Positions 1-8,366 of a stretch of DNA of 64,000 nucleotides are shown here, in pieces; the stretch's first letter is position 1, and each line of letters opens with the position of its first letter. The stretch is from JACPDH01 sp041671505 (GTDB lineage: Bacteria; Acidobacteriota; Thermoanaerobaculia; Gp7-AA8): contig JBAZBK010000024.1 in assembly GCA_041671505.1 (NCBI GenBank), positions 25,591 to 89,590 of the forward strand, given 5' to 3'. The notes under the pieces were generated by a model that had not been told where the DNA came from, did not search any database, and saw nothing but the letters and a program-made list of their open reading frames with translations. The translations under genes and the position numbers were made by a program.

Positions 1-782
1 CGGCAGGTCGGGAAGCAGTAGATCCCCGTGGTGCTCGACGCGACATAGCGGAAGCCTCGCTTCGACATCGACTCGATCGTCGCGATGTCGACGCCCTCGC
101 CGGCGAGCAGTTCGCGCTTCATCGCTTCGCCGAATCCGTAATTGCCGACGCCCCCCGAGGTGGGTACGACGCGGTGACAGGGAACGACGAAGGGGACCGG
201 GTTGCGCGCGCAGGCGTTGCCGACCGCGCGGACCGCGGCGGGGCTTCCCGTCTCGCGGGCGACCCATGCGTAGGTGCGCACCTCTCCCGGAGGGATCTCG
301 AGCAGCTTGCGAAGCACCTTCTGCTCGAACTCCGGCAGCTCGTCGATGTCGACGTCGGCCTTTTTCAGGCGCTCGCCACGCAGCGCCTTCTCGACCTCGG
401 TGCGGAGTGCCGCGGGAAGCTCGCGAGCCTCGAGCTCTCGCCCGAAGCGCTCGCGGTATTCGTCCCTGAACTTCGTCTCGCTCACGCCCGTCGGCGACAC
501 CCTGGTGATTCCACGGCTGGAGAAGGCAACCCTGACCGCTCTGGCATCGCTCTCGACCACATCGTAGCCGTGCGAGCAGAGCTCCTTCACCGCCTCGACG
601 CAGCTGGTCGGACTCTCGCAGCGGAGCGAAGGGAGCTTCGTCGCGAGCGCGTCGAACGTCTCGCGATCCTCGTCGCACTCCCGGCAGGTGGCCAGATGCT
701 CGCGCACCTGCTTCGCCTCGCTGGCGGGCAATTCGCCGGCGCGAAGCTCGTCGAGCCGGATCAGCGCGCTGTCACATCGCAT
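1..782 (-). CDS. Anti-sigma-like zinc finger fused to O6-alkylguanine-DNA methyltransferase and Ada zinc-binding segment (partial, runs off the window)
   Basis: Reading the minus strand from ATG at 780-782 gives 260 codons without a stop, continuing past base 1. Residues 29-36 (H-x3-C-x2-C) match the zinc-binding signature of anti-sigma factors (ZAS/zf-HC2). Residues about 150-225 are an O6-methylguanine-DNA methyltransferase domain with the active-site PCHR motif at 201-204 (acceptor Cys202). Residues 244-260 (RYVASSTTGIYC, then C260) match the start of the Ada N-terminal zinc domain, which repairs methyl-phosphotriesters; here it lies C-terminal. The start overlaps the end of the upstream ECF sigma gene by 11 bases, the usual arrangement of a sigma factor and its anti-sigma factor. 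By family knowledge the protein would repair alkylated DNA; that it also holds the sigma factor and releases it on alkylation is my inference. The last two Ada cysteines lie outside the window. Confidence 0.85.
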   Translation of the reverse strand, partial: MRCDSALIRLDELRAGELPASEAKQVREHLATCRECDEDRETFDALATKLPSLRCESPTSCVEAVKELCSHGYDVVESDARAVRVAFSSRGITRVSPTGVSETKFRDEYRERFGRELEARELPAALRTEVEKALRGERLKKADVDIDELPEFEQKVLRKLLEIPPGEVRTYAWVARETGSPAAVRAVGNACARNPVPFVVPCHRVVPTSGGVGNYGFGEAMKRELLAGEGVDIATIESMSKRGFRYVASSTTGIYCFPTC

Positions 783-1359
783 GGGATCTCTCCTCTGTGG
801 AGGCTAGCGTGTCGCGCAACTGGCGCAGCGAGCGAAACACCTTGCCGCGCAACACCGCCTCGCCCAACCCTGTCGTCTTCGCGATGTCCGCGTACGACAT
901 TTCTTCGATGAACCTCAGAAAAACGAGCTCGCGCGCCTCGACCGGAAGGGTGGCAAGCGCACGGTCGAGACGCTCGAGCTCCTCGCGCGTCTCGATCGAA
1001 CAGAGCAGCGTGGGTGGACGGACCGCCGGCTTGAAACCAACGTGTTCCTCCGGCGGGAGCGGCTGCTCGATCTTGGCCCTCAACCCGCGACGCTTGTTCA
1101 TCGCGAGGTTGCGGGCGATCCGGTAGAGCCAGGGCCTCACCAGGAGCGCCGCGCATTTCGGCTCGTCGTACTGGCGCGTCAGCGCCTTGTGCGCCCGAAG
1201 GAACGTGTCCTGCACGACCTCCTGCGCATCGTGCACGTTCTGGATCAGACGGTAGACGTAGTTGAAGAGCTGCTGCTCGAACTGTCCGACCAGCAGCTCG
1301 AACGCGCCGTCTTCCCGGCGATGAACCGCCAGGGCGAGGATGTCAGCGTGCGGGGCCAT
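772..1359 (-). CDS. ECF-family RNA polymerase sigma factor
   Basis: 195 aa from the ATG at 1357-1359, which has GGAGAG about eight bases upstream; a GTG at 1395 would add 12 residues but has a poorer ribosome site. Region 2 is visible as FNYVYRLIQNVHDAQEVVQDTF and the following WLYRIARN segment; region 4 as LVFLRFIEEMSYADIAKTTG, a helix-turn-helix that reads the -35 box. There is no extra C-terminal domain, so this is a plain ECF sigma. The gene ends inside the start of the zinc-finger/Ada-type gene (ATG at 782 versus stop at 772), so the two are translationally linked. The partner suggests that the regulon answers DNA alkylation, but no target promoter could be identified here. Confidence 0.9.
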   Translation of the reverse strand: MAPHADILALAVHRREDGAFELLVGQFEQQLFNYVYRLIQNVHDAQEVVQDTFLRAHKALTRQYDEPKCAALLVRPWLYRIARNLAMNKRRGLRAKIEQPLPPEEHVGFKPAVRPPTLLCSIETREELERLDRALATLPVEARELVFLRFIEEMSYADIAKTTGLGEAVLRGKVFRSLRQLRDTLASTEERSHAM

Positions 1360-1507
1360 CGCAAGGGTCTCTCCGCCGGTCCACGAGCTCTTCACGATTC
1401 ACTAAACACAGGCAAGGGGCGCCGCGTTCGCAGGGTGGCCAACTTTTTTCTAGCTGTCCCTCTGCCCTGGCGACTGCGCCCCGCCACCAACCTCCGCCAC
1501 CGCTCGA

Positions 1508-1629
1508 AAACCGAAATGAAGAATGTCGAATGAAGAATGAAGAATTGAGAGAGGGGTCTGCGCCTCGACTCCACGGGGGCGCTGTTTCTTCATTCTTCAT
1601 TCGACATTCGACATTCTTCATTTCGGTTT
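1508..1629. repeat. Intergenic inverted repeat with tandem-word arms
   Basis: The left arm (1508-1545) is built from repeats of GAATGAAGAATG-like words and the right arm (1587-1629) is their reverse complement, with outer ends AAACCGAAATG and CATTTCGGTTT. The loop is about 40 bases. It fills most of the gap between the sigma gene and the histone-like gene. One of at least ten elements of similar architecture in the window. Confidence 0.8.
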
Positions 1630-1687
1630 CCTCGCGACGGGCGCGGCCCGAACAGCGCGGCGCCGAAGCTGCCGTTTCCCTCATCCA

Positions 1688-1734
1688 AAGAGAAAAAGGC
1701 CCGCGTTCCGCGCAGCGCGCGAAACGACGGGCCT
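1688..1734 (-). terminator. Rho-independent terminator of the histone-like gene
   Basis: AGGCCCG (1697-1703) pairs with CGGGCCT (1728-1734), and the inner CGTT/AACG extend the stem. On the minus strand the stem is followed by a T-rich run (complement of the A-rich 1688-1697). It lies just after the stop of the minus-strand histone-like gene. Confidence 0.7.
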
Positions 1735-1756
1735 GATCAGGCACCGGAACGCCTCG

Positions 1757-2272
1757 TTAGAACGACGGATTACCGCCCGAAGGCGTGTCGGCCGCCGGAG
1801 CGGGAGCCGGCTCGGCGACCGGAGCGGGAACCGGCTCGACGGCAGGCATCAGCGGCAGCTGCTCCATCGGAGCAGGAGCCGGAGCCGCCTTCCTGACGAC
1901 CTTCTTCGGGGCAGCCTTCTTCACGACCTTTTTCGGAGCAGGCTTCGCGACCGGCTTCGCGGCAACTTTCTTCGGAGCTGCCTTCTTCGGGGCTGCCTTC
2001 TTTACGACTTTCTTCGCAACCTTCTTCGCAGCCTTCTTCGGAGCAACCTTCTTCGCGACCTTCTTCGGCGCAGCCTTCTTCACAACCTTCTTCGGCGCAG
2101 CCTTCTTCACAACCTTCTTCGCCGGCTTCTTTGCCATCTTCTTCGTCGGCTTCTTCGCTACTTTCTTCGCGACTTTCTTTGCGACTTTTTTCGCGGCTTT
2201 CTTCGCGACTTTCTTCGCCGGTTTCTTCGCAGCCTTCTTTGATGCCTTCTTCTTCACGACCTTCTTCGCCAC
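1757..2272 (-). CDS. Lysine/alanine-rich histone H1-like DNA-binding protein
   Basis: 171 aa, starting at GTG with AGGAGG seven bases upstream. Residues 1-130 are almost only K, A, V and P in KKVAKKA / KKAAPKK-type repeats, as in histone H1 tails and bacterial Hc1/AlgP-like proteins. The last 40 residues are a P/A/E-rich acidic tail (VEPVPAPVAEPAP). Such proteins bind DNA without sequence specificity and compact the nucleoid; here that is inferred from composition alone. The repeats make the DNA itself repetitive, so the copy number of the motif may vary between strains. It is a single gene with its own terminator. Confidence 0.8.
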   Translation of the reverse strand: MAKKVVKKKASKKAAKKPAKKVAKKAAKKVAKKVAKKVAKKPTKKMAKKPAKKVVKKAAPKKVVKKAAPKKVAKKVAPKKAAKKVAKKVVKKAAPKKAAPKKVAAKPVAKPAPKKVVKKAAPKKVVRKAAPAPAPMEQLPLMPAVEPVPAPVAEPAPAPAADTPSGGNPSF

Positions 2273-2403
2273 AGTGAACCCTCCTGAATCAGCGATTATG
2301 TTGAGCGAATGACAAAGTGTAGCCCCGGGATTTGAAAATCAGCGAGGAAAAATTTGCCTTCGTACAATCTCATCCCGCCGCCGCGCGGCACGTGTGAGGC
2401 TCG

Positions 2404-5259
2404 TTACTCATCGGTCGCGCACCGGAAGCCGACCGTCAGCGATCGTTCGGACGGGGGAAGCGAGCGCCTCGCCGAAATCCGAAGCTCGCCCGGGCCACTC
2501 GCCCACGAGCCTCCCCGGATCACCCTCAGCTCGCCGCTTTCGGGTCCGGCGGCCTTCTCGTCGGGCGACTTCGAGTAGTAGTCGGGCGCGTACCAGTCGG
2601 AGGTCCACTCCCGGACGTTTCCCGCCAGGTCGCGCAGACCGAGCCGGTTCGACGGGAACGTGCCGACCGGCGCGAACGCTGGGAAGCTGTCGCCCTTTCC
2701 CGGCGTGTTCGCGACCCCTGCGGTGGTCCTGCTCTCGCCTCCCCAGGGCCAGACGTTCCTGACGTCGCGCTCCCGCGCGACCGCTTCCCACTCGGCCTCC
2801 GTCGGCAGCCGCCCTCCCGCCGCCTTGCAGTACGCCGCCGCCTCGTCCCACGTCACGAGCGTCACCGGCCAGGCCGGCTCGCCTGGCTGGCCTTTCTTCA
2901 GCGGGCTCGCCCAGCTCCTTCCTTCCTTTCGTTTGCGCCCCACCGCGTCGGCGTCGGGGCCGCTCTCGACCTCTCCCTTCAAGGCGGGCTCAGCCACAAC
3001 TCCGGCAGCCGCGGCCCATTTCGCGAAGGCTTCGATCGTCACTTCGTCGCGCGCCATCCAGAAGCCTGCGACTCCCACGGTGTGCGCCGGTTTCTCGTCG
3101 GCAGCGCACGCCTCGTCACCCGAGACGCAGCCGATCAGCAGCCACGTCTGCGGCACCCAGAGGTACTCCGCGCCATCCTTAGGATTGGTCCAGGCGTGCC
3201 CCTCGCTTCCCTTCACGGCATCCGAAAGCAACGGCGGGGCGTCGGCGCGCCTCGCGGGAGGAGGAGGCGGTGGCGCCTGCTTCGGCTTCGCGATCTCCCG
3301 TAATGCCTTCGTCGCCTCCGGCGGCGCGGTCTCCTCGACTTTCTCGAGAATCGCGCCGCGATAGAACCAGCCGCCGGCAGCCGCAAGGGCGACGAAGATC
3401 AGCACCGCGGCGATCTTCCCTCCGCGCCCTCCGCTCGTCGGCTGCGTGAAGGCGGGTCCGCTCGCGCGCCTCCGCTGGCGAAGCCACTCCTCGGCGTCGG
3501 CGATCGCGGGATCCCTTTCGAGCCGCGCGCCGAACTTCGCCTCGCGCCACGCGAGCAGTTTCTGCAGCCCTTCGACGTCGCGAGCATCCTTCGCCTTCGC
3601 AATCGACTTCGCGAGCCGCGCGTTCGTCTCGCGCATGGCGTGATGGAAGCTCTGCTCGACGGCGAGGTACTCCTCGTCCTTCACTCCACCCATCCCGAGA
3701 TGCGTGGCGAGGTCCTCGAGCATTTCACGGGCGCTCGCGTACGACTCGGCGTTGATCCAGGTCCGCGTCTTGTCGAGCAGCTCGGAGCGGCGCCGGAGCC
3801 ACTGCTCCGCCTCGATCTTCACGCCGGGATCGGAGAGGCGGCGGCCGAGCGTCTGCTCGCGCTCCTCGACGAGCCGCGCGACGTCCTTCGGCTGCCCGCC
3901 ATCGCGCGCCCGTTGGATCTCCGACGCATACCACCGCTTTGCCTCGGCTGCGCCCTGCTCGAGCTCCTCGCGCATGCGCCGGAAATCGGCATCGCTCTCG
4001 GCGCGCACCCCGAGGTGCATCTTCAGGTTCTGCAGAGTCACGTCGGCATGCTGAAGCTGGCGCGCCACGAGGAGCTGCTGAATCTGATCGAGCAGTTCGC
4101 GGCGCCGCGCTTGCGCGGGATCGACGTCGATGTTCCGCCGGTGAGGCGCGCCGGGCTTGGGGGTGTCGACGGTCCGATACCGGGTCAGCTCGGGCGACGG
4201 CGTCTGCGGACGCGGGTAAGGCGTCGCGGACTGCGGAAACGGCGTCATCGCCGTCGGGATCAGCGACGACGGGGGAAGGGTCTCGATCGCGGTCGCCGCG
4301 TCGATGACCGGAAGCGACAGGGCGCTGAGCGCCTGTGCGAACTCGACCGCGCTCTGGTACCGGTTCGCCCGGTTCTTCTCGAGCGCCTTGAGCACGACCG
4401 CCTCGAGCGACGGAGGCACCGCGGAGCCAGGACTCACGCGCGCGATCGGCGGCGCCGGCTGCGAGAGATGCATCATCAGGTAGTGGTGCGGCGTTTCGGC
4501 CTGATACGGCGCGACACCGGCAAGCATTTCGTAGAGGACGAGGCCGAAGGAGTAGAGATCGGCGCGCCCGTCGATCTTGTCGCCCCCCTTGAGCGCGCCG
4601 AGCTGCTCGGGAGAGGCGTACTTGAGTTTGCCGACGAAGACGCCCGTCTTGGTCTGCTGCTCACCCTGGTCGTCCTGCTGCTTCGCGACCCCGAGGTCGA
4701 TGATCTTCACGCGGTCGGTGCCGTCGTCGAGCCGCGTGATCATCATGTTCTCGGGGCTCACGTCGCGATGGACGATGCCTGCGCGGTGGATTGCGTCGAA
4801 GCCCTGCAGGGCCTGGATCGCGAGCTGCACCGCGTGCCCCGGCGAGAGGCGCCCGCGTTCGCGCACGAACTGCGCGAGGTTCACCCCGTCGATGTACTCC
4901 CAGACCATGTACCAGGAGCCGTCGGGGAGCGAGGAGAAGTCGAAAAGCGCCGCGACGTTCTGATGCTGGATCTTCGTCGCGAGCCGCGCCTCGCGCAGGA
5001 ATCGCTCGCGCACGCCCGGCTCGGTGACGAGGTTCCCGCGCATGAGCTTGATCACGCGGAGCGCATCGAGATGGACGTGGATCGCCTTGTAGACCTCGCC
5101 CATCCCGCCGATGCCGAGAAGCGACATCACGTGGTACTTGCCGTCGAGCTCCGTCTCCGAATACTGGCGCAGAAAGTCGGTGACCCTCTCGCCGCACGAC
5201 GGACAGGCGTGGAGCGCGGGGGCTACCTGAGCGTCACACCGCGGGCACTGAAACGACAC
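2404..5259 (-). CDS. Hanks-type Ser/Thr protein kinase fused to a formylglycine-generating-enzyme-like (FGE-sulfatase) domain
   Basis: 951 aa from GTG. Residues 5-22 form a C-x2-C...C-x2-C zinc ribbon. The kinase domain follows: glycine loop GIGGMGEVYKA (49-59), ATP-binding lysine region RVIKLM, catalytic HRDVSPEN, DLG in place of DFG, and APE-like SPEQLG. A coiled or helical linker of about 250 residues leads to one membrane segment near 615-635 (AAVLIFVALAAAGGWFY). A C-terminal FGE-sulfatase domain of about 260 residues lies outside the membrane, with GRLPTEAEWE, AGNVREWTSDW and the end GFRCA. The architecture resembles Pkn1-type kinases. The FGE-like module is probably a sensor or ligand binder; I cannot tell whether it is catalytic. 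It is divergent from the ankyrin gene, and 134 bases separate the starts. Confidence 0.92.
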   Translation of the reverse strand: MSFQCPRCDAQVAPALHACPSCGERVTDFLRQYSETELDGKYHVMSLLGIGGMGEVYKAIHVHLDALRVIKLMRGNLVTEPGVRERFLREARLATKIQHQNVAALFDFSSLPDGSWYMVWEYIDGVNLAQFVRERGRLSPGHAVQLAIQALQGFDAIHRAGIVHRDVSPENMMITRLDDGTDRVKIIDLGVAKQQDDQGEQQTKTGVFVGKLKYASPEQLGALKGGDKIDGRADLYSFGLVLYEMLAGVAPYQAETPHHYLMMHLSQPAPPIARVSPGSAVPPSLEAVVLKALEKNRANRYQSAVEFAQALSALSLPVIDAATAIETLPPSSLIPTAMTPFPQSATPYPRPQTPSPELTRYRTVDTPKPGAPHRRNIDVDPAQARRRELLDQIQQLLVARQLQHADVTLQNLKMHLGVRAESDADFRRMREELEQGAAEAKRWYASEIQRARDGGQPKDVARLVEEREQTLGRRLSDPGVKIEAEQWLRRRSELLDKTRTWINAESYASAREMLEDLATHLGMGGVKDEEYLAVEQSFHHAMRETNARLAKSIAKAKDARDVEGLQKLLAWREAKFGARLERDPAIADAEEWLRQRRRASGPAFTQPTSGGRGGKIAAVLIFVALAAAGGWFYRGAILEKVEETAPPEATKALREIAKPKQAPPPPPPARRADAPPLLSDAVKGSEGHAWTNPKDGAEYLWVPQTWLLIGCVSGDEACAADEKPAHTVGVAGFWMARDEVTIEAFAKWAAAAGVVAEPALKGEVESGPDADAVGRKRKEGRSWASPLKKGQPGEPAWPVTLVTWDEAAAYCKAAGGRLPTEAEWEAVARERDVRNVWPWGGESRTTAGVANTPGKGDSFPAFAPVGTFPSNRLGLRDLAGNVREWTSDWYAPDYYSKSPDEKAAGPESGELRVIRGGSWASGPGELRISARRSLPPSERSLTVGFRCATDE

Positions 5260-5394
5260 GATGACGCAAGTATAGGATGTGAAGGCTGCATCACGCGCCC
5301 CCCCGGACGATGGCGGCCGGGAACCGACCCTCCCCCACCCGCTCCGGAAGAGCGGCGGCAGGGTAGAATCGGTCGACCCCGAAAGGAGACTCCG

Positions 5395-6849
5395 ATGAAA
5401 ACGTTCTCTGCGGCCGCAGTGGTGACGCTGCTCGCGGCGCTCGCATTCGCATCACCCGCCGACGGCGCCCCGAAGAAGAAGTACGACAAGAAGGCCACCG
5501 ACGCGCTCCTCGAAGCGTCGATCAGTCGCGACGGCGACGACATTCTCACGGCCCTCGCCGCGAACGCCGACCCGAACGTGAAAGGCGACGACCAGTGGAC
5601 GCCGCTCATGTACGCGTCGACGGGCTCGCTGTTCGCCGACGAAGAGAAAGTCATCGCTGCCTTCGTCGCCGCGAAGGCCGACCTCGAAGCAAAGAACAAT
5701 TTCGGACAGACGGCGCTGATGCTCGCCTCCCGCGAGGGAAGGACGACGCAGCTCGACGCGCTGATCAAAGCCGGTGCGAAGGTCGACGCGAAGGACGAGG
5801 ACGGGTGGAGCGGGCTGATGCTCGCCGCCTTCAACGGCCAGCTCCAGTGCGTCAAGAGCCTCATCGCGGCGAAGGCCGACGTCAAGGCGAAGACCGCGGA
5901 AGGATGGGACGGCGCGCTCCTCGCGATCAGTGAAGGACACGGCAGCACAGCGCGCGCGATCGTCGAGGCGGGCGCAACGCTTCCGAAGGACGGCCCCGGC
6001 GCCACCCCGCCGCTCATCCACGCCGTATACGGCGGCGACCTCGAGGCGGTAAGGCTCGTTCTCGAAGGCTCCCCCGACCTCACCGCGACCGACTCCGACA
6101 AGTGGAGCGCGCTCGAGATCGCCGCGAACAACGGCTATCCGCAGATCGTGATGGAGCTCCTGCGAGCCGGCATCGATCCCGCGATGAAAGACAAGGAAAG
6201 CAAGAACGCGCTCGACCGCGCGATCGCCACCGGAAACACCGAGATCGCCGCGCTCCTCGGCGGGACGTGGGACAAGCCGGCGACCGGCGGAACGAAGATC
6301 AGCGTCCCGTGCAAGCTCGTCGAAGGCAACATCGAAGGCTACGTCGAGGTCAAAGAGACCGATCTCCTCCTGAGCACCGTCTTCCCGAAGCCGATGAGCT
6401 GGTACCTCGGCGGGGGCAACACCAACCGCGCGAAGAGCGCGAAGACGATGACCTTCGACGGTTTCGTCGCACCGACCTTCTACTTCGACACCGACTCCAA
6501 TCCGAAAACGGGGCAGAAGGCCGACATGTTCAGCAAGACCGGGGCCGGCGCGGAGTACTCGCTCGAGTACGACGAGATCGGCACCACCGTGACGATTTCC
6601 TATACCGACTCCGACGGCAAGTCGCAGCAGCGCAACGTCTACGGAAACGTCTTCGACCCGACTTTGAATAAAGAGGGTGAGTACCTCGACACGAACGGGG
6701 AGTACTACCCCTCGGCGGAGAACAACAATGGCGTCCTCCAGACGACCGTGCCGATGGCCCTCATCGGCGTCAAACCGGGCCAGAAGGTGCGCATCGTCTT
6801 CGAGGCAGGAAGCTGCGGGGCGAAGGAAGCGACGGTGAAACTGAAGTAG
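5395..6849 (+). CDS. Secreted ankyrin-repeat protein
   Basis: 484 aa from ATG at 5395, preceded by GAAAGGAG. An in-frame upstream extension is open only because it lies antisense to the kinase gene; codon 1 is set by the signal peptide (MKTFSAAAVVTLLAALAFAS, then cleavage near ADGA). Residues about 40-300 hold seven or so ankyrin repeats (DDQWTPLMYAS, FGQTALMLASREGR, DGWSGLMLAAFNGQ, KWSALEIAANNGY). The last 180 residues contain no domain I recognise (tract DGFVAPTFYFDTDSNPKTG). Ankyrin repeats bind proteins; the partner is unknown. It sits back to back with the kinase/FGE gene, so a shared regulatory region is plausible. Confidence 0.9.
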   Translation: MKTFSAAAVVTLLAALAFASPADGAPKKKYDKKATDALLEASISRDGDDILTALAANADPNVKGDDQWTPLMYASTGSLFADEEKVIAAFVAAKADLEAKNNFGQTALMLASREGRTTQLDALIKAGAKVDAKDEDGWSGLMLAAFNGQLQCVKSLIAAKADVKAKTAEGWDGALLAISEGHGSTARAIVEAGATLPKDGPGATPPLIHAVYGGDLEAVRLVLEGSPDLTATDSDKWSALEIAANNGYPQIVMELLRAGIDPAMKDKESKNALDRAIATGNTEIAALLGGTWDKPATGGTKISVPCKLVEGNIEGYVEVKETDLLLSTVFPKPMSWYLGGGNTNRAKSAKTMTFDGFVAPTFYFDTDSNPKTGQKADMFSKTGAGAEYSLEYDEIGTTVTISYTDSDGKSQQRNVYGNVFDPTLNKEGEYLDTNGEYYPSAENNNGVLQTTVPMALIGVKPGQKVRIVFEAGSCGAKEATVKLK

Positions 6850-6852
6850 AAA

Positions 6853-7116
6853 ATTTCGGATTTCGGAATAGTGTGGCGCAGGCACTCTTGCCTGCGCGTC
6901 GCCCCGCACCGCGGGGCGACCCTTGATCACGACACGAATTCGAACGGGCGTCCCGGTGGGTCGCCCGTTTTCTTGCCGTCCACCAAGTGAAAGGGGCGAC
7001 GCACCGCGTCGCCCCTACGAATTCGTGGCCCGATTTACGGTCGCCTTCGGCGATGCGCAGGCAGGAGTGCCTGCGCCACACAATTCCGCATTCCGAACTC
7101 CGAATTCCGCATTCCT
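6853..7116. repeat. Long intergenic inverted-repeat element, family A
   Basis: Nested inverted repeats: outer TTCGGATTTCGGAAT against ATTCCG-type words (7083-7116), then TGTGGCGCAGGCACTCTTG (6872-6890) against its complement near 7056-7080, then GACACGAATTCG against CGAATTCGTG. It fills the whole gap between two genes, and its right edge touches the stop codon of the next minus-strand gene. The same core word recurs at 20,534. Confidence 0.8.
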
Positions 7117-7561
7117 AGAAGAGTCCGCCCGTGCGGAGCCCGACGCCGAGGGCGACCATGAAGATGCCAAGGACGGTGATGATCCCGACGGTTGCGGTGA
7201 AGCCGCCGAGGGTCTCCATCGAGAGCTTCGGCGCGATCTTGCGGCGCATCACGATGACGAGCACGGTGATCGCGATCATGATCACGATCTTCGCCACGAC
7301 GTGGGTCATGAAGACGTCCTTCATCTGGAAGGCAGCGCTGATCCCCTTGAACATGGGCGTGGCGAGCCAGAGGCCGGTGATCAGCTGCACGGCGAGAGCG
7401 TGAACTCCCATCTGTCCCACGCCGGCGAGGAAGCCCTTGATGATGCCGATGTCGCCTGCCTTCTTCGCCTTCGGAATGACGGAGAGCATCAGGACGAGGT
7501 TTGTGCCGACGAGGGTCGCGGCGCCGAGGATGTGAAGGATGACCAGAAGCTTGTAGAGCAT
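7115..7561 (-). CDS. CopD/DUF2269-like four-helix membrane protein
   Basis: 148 aa with four hydrophobic segments: about 5-25 (LLVILHILGAATLVGTNLVL), 45-70, 85-105 (VVAKIVIMIAITVLVIVM) and 120-142. There is a histidine in helix 1 (ILHI) and another in helix 3 (THVVAK). This layout is that of small CopD/DUF2269 integral membrane proteins, some of which bind haem or copper; no function can be fixed here. It is followed upstream on the same strand, with a 16-base gap, by another four-helix protein, so the two probably form one transcript. Confidence 0.65.
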   Translation of the reverse strand: MLYKLLVILHILGAATLVGTNLVLMLSVIPKAKKAGDIGIIKGFLAGVGQMGVHALAVQLITGLWLATPMFKGISAAFQMKDVFMTHVVAKIVIMIAITVLVIVMRRKIAPKLSMETLGGFTATVGIITVLGIFMVALGVGLRTGGLF

Positions 7562-7577
7562 GCGGGAATCGTCTCCG

Positions 7578-7916
7578 TTAGAGCGTTTGATAGCGTTCGC
7601 GCAACGCCCTCATGCGGAAGACGAGCGCCGATGCGGCGGTGATAACCGCGACGGCGCCGAGGATAATTGCCATTCGCGTCCACGGCTCCCCCATCGCCTG
7701 CCGGCGCCGCATGATCTCGATGAGCGTGCGAAGCCACTCGGCCGCCCCGACGACGAGAAGCGCCTGGTAGGCGTATGCGACCCACGGCTTTTTCAGGAGC
7801 AGAAGAAAGAGCAGCGCGACGACCACGGCAACGACGACGAGGTTCCCTCCCCGGAAGAAGTGCGCGCCGAGGACGAGCATGCTGAGGATCGCGGGGAAGA
7901 GACGGAGGAAGTTCAT
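7578..7916 (-). CDS. Small integral membrane protein, unknown function
   Basis: 112 aa from ATG at 7914-7916, with AGGAG seven bases before it. The frame stays open to 8030, but that part is the repeat element at 7995-8142 read through. Four predicted membrane helices: MNFLRLFPAILSMLVLGA, VVVAVVVALLFLLLL, YAYQALLVVGAAEWL and AIILGAVAVITAASALVF. No catalytic motif is visible. Probably co-transcribed with the CopD-like gene downstream. Confidence 0.7.
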   Translation of the reverse strand: MNFLRLFPAILSMLVLGAHFFRGGNLVVVAVVVALLFLLLLKKPWVAYAYQALLVVGAAEWLRTLIEIMRRRQAMGEPWTRMAIILGAVAVITAASALVFRMRALRERYQTL

Positions 7917-7994
7917 GGCAATACTCCTTGCTGCGTTGATTCTGCGCGTCCGCGGCACCCGTGGCTGTGACTTCGGTGCGGGAGGGGGGGCGAT

Positions 7995-8142
7995 TGTCAT
8001 CCCGAGCGGAGCGAGGGATCTGCAAAACATCGACTGACCGCTTCCTCAGCAGTGGATCGGGCCAGGGCGCGGAATCAGGTCAACTGTCGAGGAATCGATC
8101 AAGGAATCCTTTTGCAGATCCCTCGCTCCGCTCGGGATGACA
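7995..8142. repeat. Intergenic inverted-repeat element, family B
   Basis: TGTCATCCCGAGCGGAGCGA and its continuation (7995-8027) is repeated inverted at 8110-8142, separated by an 82-base loop. The same word occurs again at 13,152-13,291. Confidence 0.85.
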
Positions 8143-8366
8143 AGCCCGCCTCGAAAACGTCCCCCCGCGGCGCTACCCGTCCCGGCGGAAGCTGCGTTTT
8201 CGCCCTCCACTCGTGCTAACCGTTCGCCCCTCCGGGCGTCTGAATATTGGAAACGGCGCGGGGCACCACCCCAGCGGCAACCTTTTCCGACAGTCTTCGT
8301 ACCCAGAGGTCAGGAGCGGTGCCGCGCAGCGGGACCGCACGCGCATCAACTCAGGAGAATCGGCAG

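Noticed and set aside
1785..2312. Phe/Ala-rich open frame opposite the histone-like gene
   Set aside because: Mirror image of the lysine codon repeats (TTC for Lys AAG).
2404..2404. CRISPR arrays, tRNA and rRNA genes
   Set aside because: I looked along the whole window and saw no regularly spaced identical repeats, no tRNA-like cloverleaf with a GGTTCGA arm outside coding regions, and no rRNA words.
3640..5394. Long upstream extension of the ankyrin frame on the plus strand
   Set aside because: It is antisense to the kinase gene, is rich in R, H, L and E as shadow frames of GC-rich genes are, and the true start has a signal peptide and ribosome site at 5,395.
7917..8030. N-terminal extension of the small membrane protein (CRSLAPLGMT-type sequence)
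   Set aside because: This peptide is the translated family B repeat arm; the ATG at 7,916 has a proper ribosome site.
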